Assembly: GCF_910594005.1 (NCBI RefSeq)
Contig: NC_057847.1
Coordinates: 22,604,001 to 22,668,000, forward strand
DNA: 64,000 bases
Direction of reading: 5' to 3'
DNA from: Cervus elaphus
Taxonomy: Eukaryota > Chordata > Mammalia > Artiodactyla > Cervidae
Shown: piece after piece, positions 11,212-22,575 of the stretch
Layout of the letters: the number at the start of each line of letters is the position of its first letter
Position numbering within the stretch: position 1 is the first letter of the stretch
Program-made: the position numbers and the translations under genes
Notes under the pieces: generated by a model
Seen by the model: only the letters and a program-made list of their open reading frames with translations
Database searches by the model: none
Told to the model about the DNA's origin: nothing

Positions 11212-11535
11212 TAGGGCTTTCCTGGTGGCTCAGTGTAAAGAATCCACCTGCCAATGCAAGAGACATAGGTTCGATCCCTGATCAGGGAAGATACCACACG
11301 CCACGGAGCAACTAAGCCCATGTACCGCAACTATTGAGCGGTGCTCCAGAGCCCAGGAGCCGCACCTACCGAAGCACGTGCACCTTAGAGCTCTGCAACA
11401 AGCCACCGCAATGCGAAACCCACACGGGGCAACCAGGGAGTGGCGCCTGCTTGCCACAACTGGAGAGAAGTCTGAGCAGCAGTGAAGACCCAGCACAGCC
11501 AAAAATAGATAAATAAATAAAAGTATAAAATGAGT
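11212..11535 (+). mobile_element. CHR-1-type SINE (long form)
   Basis: The tRNA-like head 'ggctttcctggtggctcagt' is followed by the long CHR-1 body ('ggagcaactaagcccatgta', 'gagcccaggagccgcaccta', 'gaagacccagcacagcc') and the tail 'aaatagataaataaataa'. It joins the A-rich tail of the preceding CHR-2, a common landing site for new SINEs. Frames of 60-119 codons in either strand here are SINE translations. Confidence 0.85.
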
Positions 11536-12119
11536 AAATAAATACAATCCATCCTTTGAAAAAACAGAACAGTGATATGGTGGTTTCATTCACAGTGGTT
11601 TATCACTAACTTCTCCCTGACTTTGCACATCTAGCCATTTGCCAGGCTGTCCTTTGCTTCCTGCACCATCTCCTTCTTCACTGCTATCTCTGTAGTGCAG
11701 GTCTTTATTTCCTCTTTCCTGTATTGATGCTGCTTACTCAAGCTGATAATCCTGGCTCTAGTTTCTTATTTTCCCTGTGCATAATATTTACAATATTTGG
11801 ATTTGGATTTGTCTTCCTAAATCATAATTCTGGTTGTATCTGCTCTAAAAAAAAAAAATTAGTGACTTCCCATTGCATACAAATTAGGGCTTTCAAGATC
11901 CTCCCCTATTGATGACAGTGTTTTTTTAACCTTAGTTTTCATTTCCTCCATCTAGGAAAAAAATCTCTATTATTATGTGTTTCTCAAAAATATCTTGAGA
12001 TTCCCACTCTGGGTCTTTTCTGCATCTGCTTTTAAAAACCTTTCAACAGGCCTCAAATTTCACCTTTTCTTCTAATGTTTCCTGTTGTGTCCCCAATAGA
12101 TGTGATTGTCCCTTTCTTT

Positions 12120-12480
12120 TAATCTCTTTATTTAAAAGGCTATTGTCACATGAAATCTCTGCTATGTTGGTTGATATTCAAATAGAAATATTTTGCAAAG
12201 ACTAATAAAAACATAGTGCTTACCACTCAGATATTTGATAATAAAGATAAAGATTAGTCAAATTGTTTTCTTATGATTCTTCTATACTAAGTATGACCCC
12301 TATAGGATATAATTATTTCTTATCTTTTAAAATGTTTTTAAGTTAAGTTTAAATAATTTATCATTATAGAGATATAAAAAGTCTTTAGAAGAAATCAAAT
12401 CAGTGGTAACCCATGGCTAGAGTTTACTACCTTTCCATTTGGGTTGACAATTTTTTCTTTCTTTTTTTTTTTTTTCTTTC
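12120..12480. other. No gene seen
   Basis: AT-rich sequence without a recognisable element, ending at a T-rich run (12460-12477) that begins the next L1M piece. Confidence 0.4.
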
Positions 12481-13500
12481 AGCTTTTTTAAGATGTCACT
12501 GTTATACAGATTCTACTGTTACTAATGAAAACTCTGCCCTTATTTTTGTAAATGTGCTGTGTCTTTCTTTCTCATTTCTGTTAACATTTTCTTTTTGATC
12601 TTTGCTTTACAGTCATTTGGTTGTGATGTATCTAGGTGTGTTTTCCTTTGTATTTCTTTTGCTTGGGGTTCATTGAGTTTCTTGGCTCAAAGGGTTAATA
12701 GCTTTCATAAATTTTAGAAAATATTTGGCTAATATCTCTTAAAATATTTATTTTTCTTTATTCTCTCTCCTTCTGGGCCCAGTTACATGCATGGTGAATC
12801 ATGTAATATTGGCCTACAGATCTCTGACACGTAATTTTTTCATTTTTTTTTTCCTCTGTGCTTCAGTTTGGGAGTTTTCCATTCAGTTTTCTCAGAGTTT
12901 GCTGATTCTTTTTTCTTTCTAATCTTCTATAAAGTCATTTTCTATAAAGACTTCTATAAAGTCTTCTATAAAGTCCATTTCTGATATTTTATGGTACTAT
13001 GTTGTATTAATATTGTTTGTTTCAATTCTAGACATTTTGACTTGGTTCTTTTATACACTTTAATTTCTCTGCTTGAAATATCCCAACAATTACTGTGTCT
13101 AACTTTTCCTTTAAACTTTTAACATACAGCTCTTCACAAGTTATTTTATATTTCTCATCTATTTTTCTAACATCAGGGCATCCATGAGTCTGCCTCTATT
13201 GATTGCTTCTTTTCTCAGTTAGGAATCATATTTTTCTGTTTCTTTGACTGTCTTTGTCAATATTTATTGCATACCAAACATCTTGTGTAGAAGAACAAAA
13301 GTAGATGAAGTTTTTGGTAGATACTGTTTGAGCTAAATACTATTTTTTATTGCGTTCTGTTTTTCCAGATAGGATATGAGAGCATATGTGATCACCTTAT
13401 GTCAGAGAGATCTGACATAAAGATTGCTTAGAGATCTGACAGCTAGCATGAGAAGCTGATCATTCAAATTCAGCTATCTGTAGTGCTTGGCTGAAAATAG
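12480..13500 (-). repeat. L1M LINE, antisense
   Basis: Antisense old L1 landmarks in order: 'cagtcatttggttgtgatgt', 'gcttggggttcattgagttt', 'tctctctccttctgggccca', 'tgtgcttcagtttgggagtt', 'gcatccatgagtctgcctct' and 'caatatttattgcatacc'. Non-coding. The distal edge is vague and may extend a few hundred bases further right. Confidence 0.7.
12923..12976. repeat. Local minisatellite inside the L1M
   Basis: The core 'ttctataaag' occurs four times within about 54 bases, with spacers of 2-8 bases. It is a slippage expansion private to this L1 copy. Confidence 0.8.
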
Positions 13501-14460
13501 GTGAAGTTTTTATTACCTTCAGTTTATTTCTGATTTCCAAAGAGACTGTAGAGATCTCCTTTTGCCCTTCAACCCAACTCTAACTGCTCAGGCTACACTG
13601 AGTGGGTGGCCACGTTTAGGATTTGAGTTGAAGGAGTTTGAGTTGCAGCGTAAGTTCATTTCAGTTCACTTCTGGGTTCAAGTCCACCGGGGCCTGAAAC
13701 CTAATAGGAATATAAGACTTCTATTTTCCAGCTCTGCACTCACCATCACTTTCACAGGAAACTTCCCATGGAGGAGATTTCAAGCTGAGAATTGACATCC
13801 ATGGCTGTTCCAGATACTTGTATGTTATGCCAGGCCACACTGTTATTAAAAAACTTGGCTAGCTCTCTTCCTTTCAGCAGGCACTCTACTGAGCATAGGC
13901 TCATCCTCCTGCTGGAAGCTTTGGTCCCAGCTATGGAAGCAGCCTCTCCTCTGCATTCATTTATAAAGGACATCTCTTGACTGGAATGTAGCTCATTTGG
14001 ATTTATCTATGTCCACCACTCACTCTTTGACAGCTTTAAAATGAAGTGTGAATTTTATTTTGTCTTTTGTTCTTATTGCTATAAAGGGAGTAGCAATATT
14101 TTAAGATATTGTTTATCCTATTAGGAAGTGAAAATGTCTGGCCAGTTCTTTTTACTTTCCATAATTGATATCATCTGTTAGATATTAACTTTTTTTTGGT
14201 AATTTCGTATTTTGTCAGGAAGGGAGTTGAATATTTTTATAGTGTGTTTCATCAATCTTCTGCTTGAATTGTTAATATTTCTTGTGTTCTATAATTTTGA
14301 TTTCATATTTCTTGCAAAAATAGATTCACAACTGAGAATTATTTCTTTGAAAGATTTGAAATTACTCTTTTTATTCAATCGCTTTTCACTTTGAAAACTC
14401 CTTTGTTTGAAATTAATGTTGTCATCTGTGTTCATATTTTTTTGTTTATTGTATTTTTAA
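13500..14460. other. No gene seen
   Basis: Unassigned sequence, partly perhaps a continuation of the L1M. Short frames overlap on both strands between 13562 and 13980 and show no coding character or recognised domain. Confidence 0.4.
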
Positions 14461-14464
14461 GAAT

Positions 14465-14720
14465 ACATCTGTTCAATGAATATTTCCTATGTTCCAAGCA
14501 CTTTTCTGGTCACTGGAGATAAAGCAATGAGCAAAGTAGACCTGAGGCCTTTCTTTACAGAGCTTAGAATGTGAAGTAAACAACAACCAAAAAAATCATA
14601 CAAATCAGAATCTAATCAGTTGTGCTAAATTCTGTGTGGAAAAAATACAGGATATCATAATAAAATCTAGTGTGGGACATAAACTGGGGTTTTAGATAAG
14701 TCTTCTATAAAGGATATATG
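14465..14720 (-). repeat. L2 LINE 3' end, antisense
   Basis: The antisense L2 end is recognisable: 'caatgaatatttcctatgtt', 'ccaagcacttttctggtcac', then 'gataaagcaatgagcaaagt' and 'tttacagagcttagaatgtg'. Diverged and non-coding. Confidence 0.65.
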
Positions 14721-15335
14721 TTTACATTGACACTTCTTTACTTATTCCTTTATTACTTCTAGGTAATTTTGTTTTAGGCATATTTCTTATAAACTGCATA
14801 CATCTGAATTTAATTTTTTACTCCATTCTGAGAATCTTTTTTTAAAAAAACAAGGGGTTTGTTTCTATGTCTATCATATTATCTCTCTGAATTTTTACTA
14901 TGTTTTTCTTTTTCTGAGTTTTACTATACATATTATATTTTGCTTTATTTGTTTACTTCAGTGAAGTGAAAGTTATCATGCTCCTTTGACAAAAGCATTC
15001 TTTAATCAATATATCTCTAATTAATAAAGGCAAAACTAAAACAGTATCTTCTAATTCCCCACTATGTAGGAAAATGAATTGAATAAGTGTTTACCTGCAG
15101 TTTGCTTGTTTTTGTTCATGTATTAAAGGATTTTAATAACATTATAAATAGTAAATTGTTGCATTTACAAAATGCATTATTTTCCCAAGCAACACTACTT
15201 ATATTTATTCATATTAATGTAACTATATTTCTAATATTAATTTGAACATAGATTTTGTTTGGTAATCTAATCTTGTCTATCAAACCACCCCAAACTTGTT
15301 AGCTTAAAATAACAATTTGTTTATTTCTCAGTTGA
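14720..15335. other. No gene seen
   Basis: Very AT-rich sequence with no gene or clearly assignable repeat. Antisense L1M may already begin within it. Confidence 0.35.
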
Positions 15336-16390
15336 AAATACATCTTTATATGTCATCACCCCAAAAAGTTCCCCTATGCATCTTCCAAGAGACACCCCTC
15401 TCCAGAGACAATTACTGTTCTAATTTTTCCACCAGGGATTAGTTTTATCTGTTTAGAATTTCATATAAATGAAACTATACAATATGTACTCTCTTGTATA
15501 AGGCTTCTTTCAACCAGCATAATGCACTTGAGATTTACTCATGTTGAATATGTAGGTTTTTCCTTTTAATTGCTAAATAGTATTCCATTGTGGGATTATA
15601 CCACAGGATTTTTTTATCCATTCTCCTGTTGATCAATACATCAGTGCTTCCAGCTTGGGGCTATATGAATTATTGCCGTGAACATTTTTGTGTACATATT
15701 TTTTGTGACATATCCTTTTCTCTTGAGCTAATACATAGTATTAGAAGGACTGGTCAAAAGGTCAGTGTATATTTAGTTTTTCTGTTTGTTTTCTTTATTC
15801 TCAACAACTCCCTAAAGAGTATCTTTTTTTTAAAAAATTATTTAATTAATTTATTTATTTGGCTGTGCCGTGCAGTTTGTGGGATCTTAATTCCCTGACA
15901 GGGATGGAACCCAGGCTCTCAGAAGTGGAAGTAAGGAGTCCTAACCACTGGATTGCCAGGGAACTTCCACTGTGCATTTAGTTTTACAAGAAATTACAAG
16001 GTTCTTTTTCAGAGTAATTGTACTATTGTAGTTTCCTACTAAGTAACTATTAAAGTTTCAGCTGTTTCACAGTCTCACCAATATTTGGTGCTATCATTGT
16101 TTTTAATTTTAGCCTTTCTAGTAGGTCTGTAATAGTATTTTATTGTGGTTTTAATTTTCATTTCTGTGATGACTAATAATGTTATATATTTTTCCTGTAC
16201 TTATTTACAATTTGTTTATCCTCTCTTATGAACACTCCAAATTTTTTACCACATTTAATTGGACTATTTGTCTTTCTATTATTGAGCAGTAGGAGTTCTT
16301 TATATGTCCTAAATACCAGTGTTTGATCAGATATATGCATTGTGAATATTTTCTCCAAATCTGTACCTTGCCTATTCATTTTCTGAAAAG
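15335..16390 (-). repeat. L1M LINE, antisense, carrying a CHR-2
   Basis: Antisense L1 landmarks: 'ctgtttagaatttcatataa', 'cagcataatgcacttgagat', 'aatagtattccattgtggga', then after the SINE 'tctgtaatagtattttattg' and 'gtaccttgcctattcatttt'. The L1 order is continuous across the CHR-2 insertion. Non-coding. Confidence 0.75.
15835..15972 (-). mobile_element. CHR-2-type SINE, antisense
   Basis: A tail of TTATTTATTT type is followed by 'ggctgtgccgtgcagtttgt', the reversed B-box 'ccctgacagggatggaaccc', and the reversed head 'cactggattgccagggaac'. Inserted in the L1M. Confidence 0.85.
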
Positions 16391-16391
16391 T

Positions 16392-16712
16392 GTCTTTTAA
16401 AAAAAAGGTTTATTTATTTTATTTTTTTCCGGCTCTGGTGGGTCTTTGTTGATATACGTAGGCTTAGTCTAGTTGCGGCGAATGGGGTAGCAGTGCTACT
16501 CCACGTTGCAGCATTCAGGGGTCTCACTGTAGTGGCTTCTCATTGCAGAGCTTGGGCTCTAGGCACCCGGGCTTCAGTAGCTGCAGCGTGTAAACTCAGT
16601 ATTTGTGTTCCACAGGCTTAGTTGTTCTGCAGCATATGGGATCACCCCAAACCAGGGATCAAACTGCATGGCAGGGCAGATTCTTAACCACTGGACCACC
16701 AGGGAAACACTG
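16392..16712 (-). mobile_element. CHR-1-type SINE, antisense
   Basis: The reversed tail 'tttatttattttattttttt' is followed by the reversed CHR-1 body ('ggcttctcattgcagagctt', 'gggctctaggcacccgggct') and the head 'cactggaccaccagggaaac'. It lies at the right end of the L1M. Confidence 0.85.
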
Positions 16713-16739
16713 AAAGGCATCTTCCTTTGTCTGTGTGTC

Positions 16740-16825
16740 TGGTTCACTTCTGTGTGTCCAGTGACAGCACAAGACCTGGCACATGGTAGACAACCAAAAA
16801 ATATTTGTTGAATGAATCCAGTAAA
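16740..16825 (+). repeat. L2 LINE 3' tail
   Basis: The terminal L2 pattern 'acctggcacatggtagacaa' is followed by 'atatttgttgaatgaatcc'. Short relic. Confidence 0.65.
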
Positions 16826-16919
16826 GTACAAGTAAAGATCACAATTAAAGTACAGTAAGAATCAATCAATCCTCAATAATCACTGCTAGTAGGATTTTTA
16901 TGAAGTGCAATAGAATGAT

Positions 16920-17125
16920 TAAAAGTGTGGGCTTTAAAATTAGACTGTTAGGATTTTCATTCTAAACACTTTCTGTGTATCTCTCAGCAAGTTACTTAAC
17001 TTCTCTGTGCTTTGTTTTTCTCACTTCCAACCTTGTTGGATTTTGTAATGAAGAAAGGATATAATGCAAGTGAAATCTGTAGCACAGTGCTCATAAAAGA
17101 TCAATAATAATTGTTACTTATGCTA
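16920..17125 (-). repeat. MIR SINE, antisense
   Basis: The MIR core in reverse reads 'agtgtgggctttaaaattag', 'caagttacttaacttctctg', 'tgctttgtttttctcacttc' and 'agcacagtgctcataaaag'. Ancient, diverged. Confidence 0.65.
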
Positions 17126-17157
17126 TAACATCCTCTCCTCATAGTGTTTTATTTGCA

Positions 17158-17567
17158 GTGATTCTGTCCCCCAAGGAAATGGCAACCCACTCCAGTACTT
17201 TTGCCTGGCGAATCCCATGGATGGAGGAGCCTGGTAGGCTACAGTCCATGGGGTTGCTAAGAGTTGGACACGACTTCACTTTCTTTTCACTTTCATGCAC
17301 TGGAGAAGGAAATGGCAACCCACTCCAGTACTCTTGCCTGGAGAATCCCATGGATGGAGGAGCCTGGTAGGCTACAGTCCATGGGTCGCTAAGAGTTGGA
17401 CACGACTTCACTTTCACTTTTCACTTTCATGCATTGGAGAAGGAAATAGCAACCCACTCCAGTGTTCTTGCCTGGAGAATCCCAGGGACAGAGGAGCCTG
17501 GCGGGCTGCCGTCAATGGGGCTGCACAGAGTCAGACACGACTGAAGCGACTTAGCAGCAGCAGCAGC
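17158..17567 (+). mobile_element. Trimeric BovA array (Bov-A2-like with an extra unit)
   Basis: Three head-to-tail BovA units lie at about 17170-17295, 17296-17430 and 17431-17567. Units 1 and 2 each carry 'ggatggaggagcctggtagg' and 'gagttggacacgacttcact', joined by linkers of TTTTCACTTTCATGCA type. Unit 3 ends with the Bov-A2 terminus 'ctgaagcgacttagcagc' and a short CAG run. The usual Bov-A2 is a dimer. The frames of 60-95 codons here are SINE translations. Confidence 0.9.
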
Positions 17568-17569
17568 TG

Positions 17570-17935
17570 CCCCCCAAGATGAAGGCTAATACTTCAAAAA
17601 CAGCTGCCATTCAGTAGGTCACCTGATTAATTTTCTGGTTAGTGCAGAGCCTGGGTCTCTGAGTGAGAGCCCTGACAGCAGGGAGATGGGCAATGCTCCC
17701 CCAACCCCCATCCAGCTTCTTTCAGGCAGGGAATGCTTTATTTCAGGAGTGAAACATGGTTACGCTGCCAGGCGTTTTCCTCACTTCAGTTGCCTCTGCC
17801 TTGTAAATGGGGGAAATCCTTCCCCAGGAATCTAGCAGTGGGTTGTCAGTTTCAGTGATGATTTCTGGATATTCATTTAAGCATTTTGTGCAAAGCGGGA
17901 GACCCTACATGGAAAATCAGCCAGGTAACATTTTA
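17570..17935. other. No gene seen
   Basis: Moderate-GC single-copy-looking sequence without a convincing exon or known repeat. Confidence 0.4.
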
Positions 17936-18710
17936 AAAAATAAACTCTGTTTTTAGGACAGTTTTAGATTGGCTGAAAAATTGGAAAGATAGTACAGGGA
18001 ATTTCTACATATGCTGCACTGAGTTTGCTCAGTTATCAGCATCTCATATCAATGTGGTATGTTTGTTATAGTTAATGAACTGGTATTGCTACATTACTAT
18101 TAACTACAGTCCATATTATCTTCATATTTAGTTAGCCTTTACCTAATATCCTTTTTCTTTTCTAGGATCCCATTCAGAAAAACCTATTACATTTAGTTAC
18201 CATGTCTCAGGCTCCTCTTGGGAAACACTTTTTCAGGCTTTCTTTTTTTGATGACTTTGATAGTTTTGATAAATACTGATCAGGTATTTTGTGAAAATGT
18301 CCCTATATTGTTATTGTAAGAGGTAAAGTGCTTTTCATCACATCATGTCAAGGTTACATACTTTGAAAATGTTAATGTGGACCTTGATCACTCGGCTGGG
18401 GTAGTGCTTGTCAGGTCTCTCCACTGTGGACTTTCTCTCCCCCCCACCTCTCCACACTGAAATCTGGGAAGCAAGTCACTATGCACAGTCACACCTAAGG
18501 AGTGGGGAGTTATGCTTGACCTCCTTGAGGAAGAAGTAGCTACATACATTATTTCAAATTGTTCCATACAGGATGTTTGTCTCATTTACCCACTTATTTA
18601 TTCAATTATTTATTCATCTCAGTATGGACTCAAGGATATTTATTTTATACTTTGAGTTATAATATAATAATAAATAAACTACTGCTTTATTTATCAGATA
18701 TCATTTTATA
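17935..18710 (-). repeat. L1M 3'-end region, antisense
   Basis: Landmarks in order: 'aggacagttttagattggct', 'ggatcccattcagaaaaacc', 'atgactttgatagttttgat', 'gtcactatgcacagtcacac', 'aaggagtggggagttatgct' and 'cagtatggactcaaggatat'. Non-coding; the family is inferred from memory. Confidence 0.65.
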
Positions 18711-18845
18711 CCAGAATCCAGTCATGTAACTTCTTAACGACAATGAAGAACTCATGGATATAAACAAGTGGTACTTTTCTGCAAAAACAGTCAACTGGGA
18801 AGTCTGTGGGCTTCTCCAGTAATCCTATCATCATTTAACTATTTC

Positions 18846-20041
18846 TGAAACACTTTAGAAAGGACAGAGGAAGAAGAGAACAAATTGCCAACATCCCCTG
18901 GATCATTGAAAAAGCAAGAGAATTCCAGAAAAACATCTATTTCTGCTTTAATGACTATGCCAAAGCCTTTGACTGCATGGATCACAATAAACTGTGGAAA
19001 ATTATTAAAGAGATGGGAATACCAGACCATCTGACCTGCCTCTTGAGAAACCTGTATGCAGGTCAAGAAGCAACAGTTAGAACTGGACATGGAACAACAG
19101 ACTAGTTACAAATAGGAAAAGGAGTATGTCAAGGCTGTATATTGTCACCCTGCTTATTTACTTTATATGCAGAATACATCATGAGAAACACTGGGCTGGA
19201 AGAAGCACAAGCTGGAATCAAGATTGCTGGGAGAAATATCAATAACCTCAGATATGCAGATGACTCCACCCTTATGGCAGAAAGTGAAGAGGAACTAAAG
19301 AGCCTCTTGATGAAAGTGAAAGAGGAAAGTGAAAAAGTTGGCTTAAAGCTCAACATTCAGAAATCTAAGATCATGGCATCAGGTCCCGTCACTTCATGGC
19401 AAATAGATGGGGAAACAGTGGCTGACTTTATTTTTCTGGGCTCCAAAATCACTGCAGATGGTGATTGCAGCCATGAAATTAAAAGACACTTACTCCTTGG
19501 AAGGAAAGTTATGACCAACCTAGACAGCATATTAAAAAGCAGAGACAACACTTTGTCAACAAAGGTCCGTCTAGTCAAGGCTATGGTTTTTCCAGTAGTC
19601 ATGTATGGATGTGAGAGTTGGACTATAAAGAAAGCTTAGCACTGAAGAATTGATTTTCTGAACTATGGTGTTGGAGAAGACTCTTGAGAGTCCCTTGGGC
19701 TACAAGGAGATTCAACCAGTCCAACCATCTCCTTTAGGAGATCAGTTCTGCATGTTCATTGGAAGGACTGATGTTGAAGCTGAAACTCCAATACCTTGGC
19801 CACCTGATGCAAAGAGCTGACTCATTTGAAAAGACCCTGATGCTGGGAAAGATTGAAGGCAGAAAGAGAAGGGGACTACAGAAAAGGATGAGATGGCTGG
19901 ATGGTATCACCAACTCGATGGGCATGAGTTTGAGTGAACTCCGGGAGTTGGTGATAGACAGGGAGGCCTGGTGTGCTGTGGTTCATGGGGTCGCAAAGAG
20001 TTAGACACGACTGAGTGACTGAACTGAACTGAAACACTTTA
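18846..20041 (+). mobile_element. BovB LINE, 5'-truncated, with target-site duplication (1.2 kb)
   Basis: A BovB copy at 18858-20029 lies between perfect 12-base repeats 'tgaaacacttta' (18846-18857 and 20030-20041). It starts inside the reverse-transcriptase domain and runs to the tail 'ctgagtgactgaactgaact'. A 165-codon frame from 19142 to 19639 keeps the catalytic YADD box at 19253-19264 (in LRYADDSTLMAES) and the downstream MYGCESWT block. A TAG at 19103-19105, a TAG before the C-terminal part and the 5' truncation make it inactive. Confidence 0.95.
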
Positions 20042-20059
20042 ATGGAAACAGTGAGGTTT

Positions 20060-20170
20060 GCAAGAAGTAATTATTATTATAATGAGTGGATTACCTGTTA
20101 TGTGCCAAGAACTCACTTAACCCTGAGGTATATACATCCAAACCTCATACAGTACATACTTTTTAATGTC
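20060..20170 (+). repeat. MIR-like SINE relic
   Basis: 'gattacctgttatgtgccaa' followed by 'cttaaccctgaggtatatac' fits the diverged 5' half of a MIR. Confidence 0.45.
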
Positions 20171-20219
20171 TCACCAAAGCAACACGGCCTAGACAACACG
20201 TAAATTTCTTAAGCCATGG

Positions 20220-20720
20220 TACAATACTTCAAGTAATTTCAGTGTAGTAGAGGAGAGAGACAGGTGACAGAGTCGTTGTCATACAGGGTGATGAGTTCTA
20301 GCAGAGGTTTAAAAGCTTGAAGGGAGTATATCTAAGGCAGAGAGTTCAGCTGTTGCTGCTTTGCAGAGAAGGTAACTTCTGAGTGACAGGTGTCAAGGAG
20401 CTCTACAGTTTTGAAAGACAGGAGCACTCCAGGCAGAAGGAGGCCTGTGGCAGAAGCAGGGAGGGCTGAGGTGATGCTGTGCAGGCTGTCTCAGTTCACC
20501 CCTGGACAGAGGCAGGGCCTGAGGCTGCAGAAGTAGCAGGGACCGGATCACCAAGATGCCTGTGTTGCTGGAAGGAACTGGAACTTGGTTGTGAAGGCTG
20601 TGGAGAGTCGCTGGAGGAGTTTCAGCAAGAGAGAAACATGATCAGCTTGACGTTTCACAGGGATTATTCTGGCATATCATTCTGGCATCTACAAGAGAAA
20701 ATTCATCTCAGTACTTCATA
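20220..20720 (-). repeat. Probable L2 LINE, antisense
   Basis: Antisense L2 signatures: 'gagcactccaggcagaagga', 'gcaagagagaaacatgatca' and 'gggattattctggcatatc'. The 80-codon frame from 20479 is within it and is unlikely to be a gene. Confidence 0.45.
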
Positions 20721-21009
20721 GTCATCATACTTTGTTTTTTTAATGGAAAGTTGACCATGTTTTCATTTTATTTTCTGTTCAGTGATATTTGGTGGTTTTC
20801 CAAAATCAAATCCATGTCCAAATGATTTGCCATCTCTGTTGTCTCAGGAACGTGCTTTGGAATCCTGGACAAGAGTTCCCAGACAGCAGGATGTTTGCAT
20901 AGTCCCCATGCATGGTAACTTGTTCTGGCTTATTTGCTTAAACATTTTTTCTTTCATTAATTTACATTCTTACTCTTTCTCCTCCTTTTGTTGTTATTCT
21001 TTGGTACTT

Positions 21010-21126
21010 TTTATAATGCCAAATGTCAGGCACTCTATTAAGTTATATGTGCATTTCATTTAGCCTTCACCAAATACTCATCTCATTTAACCTTCAGCAA
21101 AGCAGTATGAAGGAGACAGTATCATT
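21010..21126 (+). repeat. MIR SINE, left half (split by Bov-tA)
   Basis: 'ataatgccaaatgtcaggca' through 'catctcatttaaccttcagc' is MIR-like. The right half continues after the Bov-tA at 21335. Confidence 0.6.
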
Positions 21127-21328
21127 GTGTGCATGCACAGTCGTGTCCGACTTTTTGTGACCCTATGGACTATAGCAAGCCAGACTCCTCTGTCCATGGA
21201 ATTTTCCAGGCAAGAATACTAGAGTGGAAATTGCCATTTCCTCCTCCAAGGAATCTTTCCCACCCAGGGATCGAACCTGAATCTCCTGCATTGGCAGGTA
21301 GATTCTTTACCACTGTGTCATCAGGGAA
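21127..21328 (-). mobile_element. Bov-tA SINE, antisense, inside a MIR
   Basis: The full layout is present: BovA body in reverse ('ccaggcaagaatactagagt'), 'cccagggatcgaacctgaat' and the head end 'ctgtgtcatcagggaagct'. The flanks carry an imperfect GAGACA-type duplication. The frames of 65 and 86 codons are SINE translations. Confidence 0.9.
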
Positions 21329-21334
21329 GCTGAG

Positions 21335-21490
21335 ACAATTTGGCATTACTATTTGGCAAATGAGCAAACTGGGGTTCAGGAAGATTTAGAATCTTGCCGA
21401 GAGAGGTTTTATGGCTTGCTTTGCACCACTGGAAGTGGAGCCAGGGTTCAAGCTCAAGTCTGTTTCAAGGGGCCACACTGTGCAGACTGT
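21335..21490 (+). repeat. MIR SINE, right half
   Basis: 'caaatgagcaaactggggtt', 'ggaagtggagccagggttca' and 'tgtgcagactgtgcctccag' complete the MIR begun at 21010. Confidence 0.6.
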
Positions 21491-22575
21491 GCCTCCAGCT
21501 GTCCTTCAGGGGCTGTCCCGTCAACTGCAGGACTGCGTTTACCACTGGAGCTTTTGACCTGCCTGGAGCTTTTGATGGGGGTGGGAAGAGAGTCAGAGTC
21601 AAGGGCCTCTTCACGGGTTAAGGGACAAATAATGAAGAAGAGCCAGTTGATCTACAAGCTCAAGTTGAATAAAGCACCTTGGAAATGAATTGTCCTCCTC
21701 CTCTTTTGCTTCACTGAAAGTTACGACTTTTATTGGTCAGTAGGGAAACTGTTCCTTTCTGTCCTACAGCGCAGATTCTAGGAGTGATAGCCTGGGTCTA
21801 CGCTGAGCACCAAACACCGTCTTTAATTCCGTCTCGACAGAAGCAGATGCTGAGCCGGGTCAGTTGGCACGGGTTACTCCTCAGTGGGAGAACTGCGTTC
21901 TGCAGAGGGGCAGCCCCGCCCTAGGGCCTGCTTCTCTAGTGACATGCTGGCCTGTGAACCCAAGCTGAGTAAGAAACTGACCTTCACTCAGGATCTGACT
22001 CAGGATCTGGGTGCTGAGTGTCTTGGTAGTGCTGTAGTCCAGGGAGCAGAAAGGGGCTGCCGCTTTCAAAAGGTGGTAAATCACACCCAGAAATCACCCC
22101 CTGGCCCCAAGCCCACAAAGCCTCCCTCCTCTCCACAACCCACCAGCTCCCTGCACTGTGCTCAATGTGTACACGTGTGACCCTCCCAGCCCACATGGTC
22201 CAGCCCCTGTCCACAGCCCGGCAAATAGCCCCCACCCGGAGCTGTACTCAGAGGACGCCACATCTGGGGAAGAAGCCCATGCAGGTCCTGGCAGTGGGCT
22301 GGGGCCTGTGGGGTGCCTGGGGGACATTCTGGAATGCCTGGAGTTTAGTCTGGGTGATGCCAAGTATCTCCTACATAGTCTGAGTGGACCTGTCCTCTGG
22401 ACCCCAGGGACTTTCCTCCCCAGGAGGGTGGACCACAGCCCAGGAGCACCAGAGCTGAGCCCTTCACTGCATAGGTCAGACTTGGACGGCCAGGGTCTCC
22501 AGCAAGACTGTTGTATAAGCGTCACAAAGAGGAAGACAGAGCCTGAGCACTCCCCTGGTTCTGGTTCTTTTTTCC
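21490..22575. other. GC-richer single-copy region, no supported gene
   Basis: Two long overlapping open frames occur on opposite strands (plus 22158-22700, minus 22687-22094), which points to low stop density from base composition, not to a gene. The plus frame runs into an L2. No known domain, acceptor or donor pair or CpG island is evident. Confidence 0.4.

Larger units (their letters stand above)
10640..12120 (+). repeat. L2 LINE, sense, interrupted by two SINEs
   Basis: Diverged L2 ORF2 and 3' sequence read in the sense direction. The first part (10640 to about 11030) has the 'cttcatccctgagcaatttc' to 'aatttcagacttaacatatt' region. After the CHR SINEs, the order resumes at about 11600 with 'cttcccattgcatacaaatt' (11868) and 'ggcctcaaatttcacctttt' (12050). 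All coding capacity is lost. Edges are uncertain by about 100 bases. Confidence 0.65.

Noticed and set aside
11220..11300. tRNA gene-like A and B boxes
   Set aside because: These belong to tRNA-derived SINE heads (CHR and Bov-tA). No foldable full tRNA with an anticodon loop and discriminator was found.
17158..17567. Regular repeat spacing suggestive of a CRISPR-like array
   Set aside because: The units are BovA SINE monomers of about 130 bases without unique spacers, in a mammalian genome.
17139..17582. Repetitive frames with recurring PTLSDPWTVA- and NPMDGGAW-like peptides
   Set aside because: They are translations of BovA units. Similar peptides recur at most Bov-tA copies in the window and do not form a protein family.
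19142..19639. 165-codon frame with a reverse-transcriptase YADD box
   Set aside because: It is part of a truncated BovB LINE with target-site duplications and stops on both sides, not a host gene or a retron/DGR-type system.
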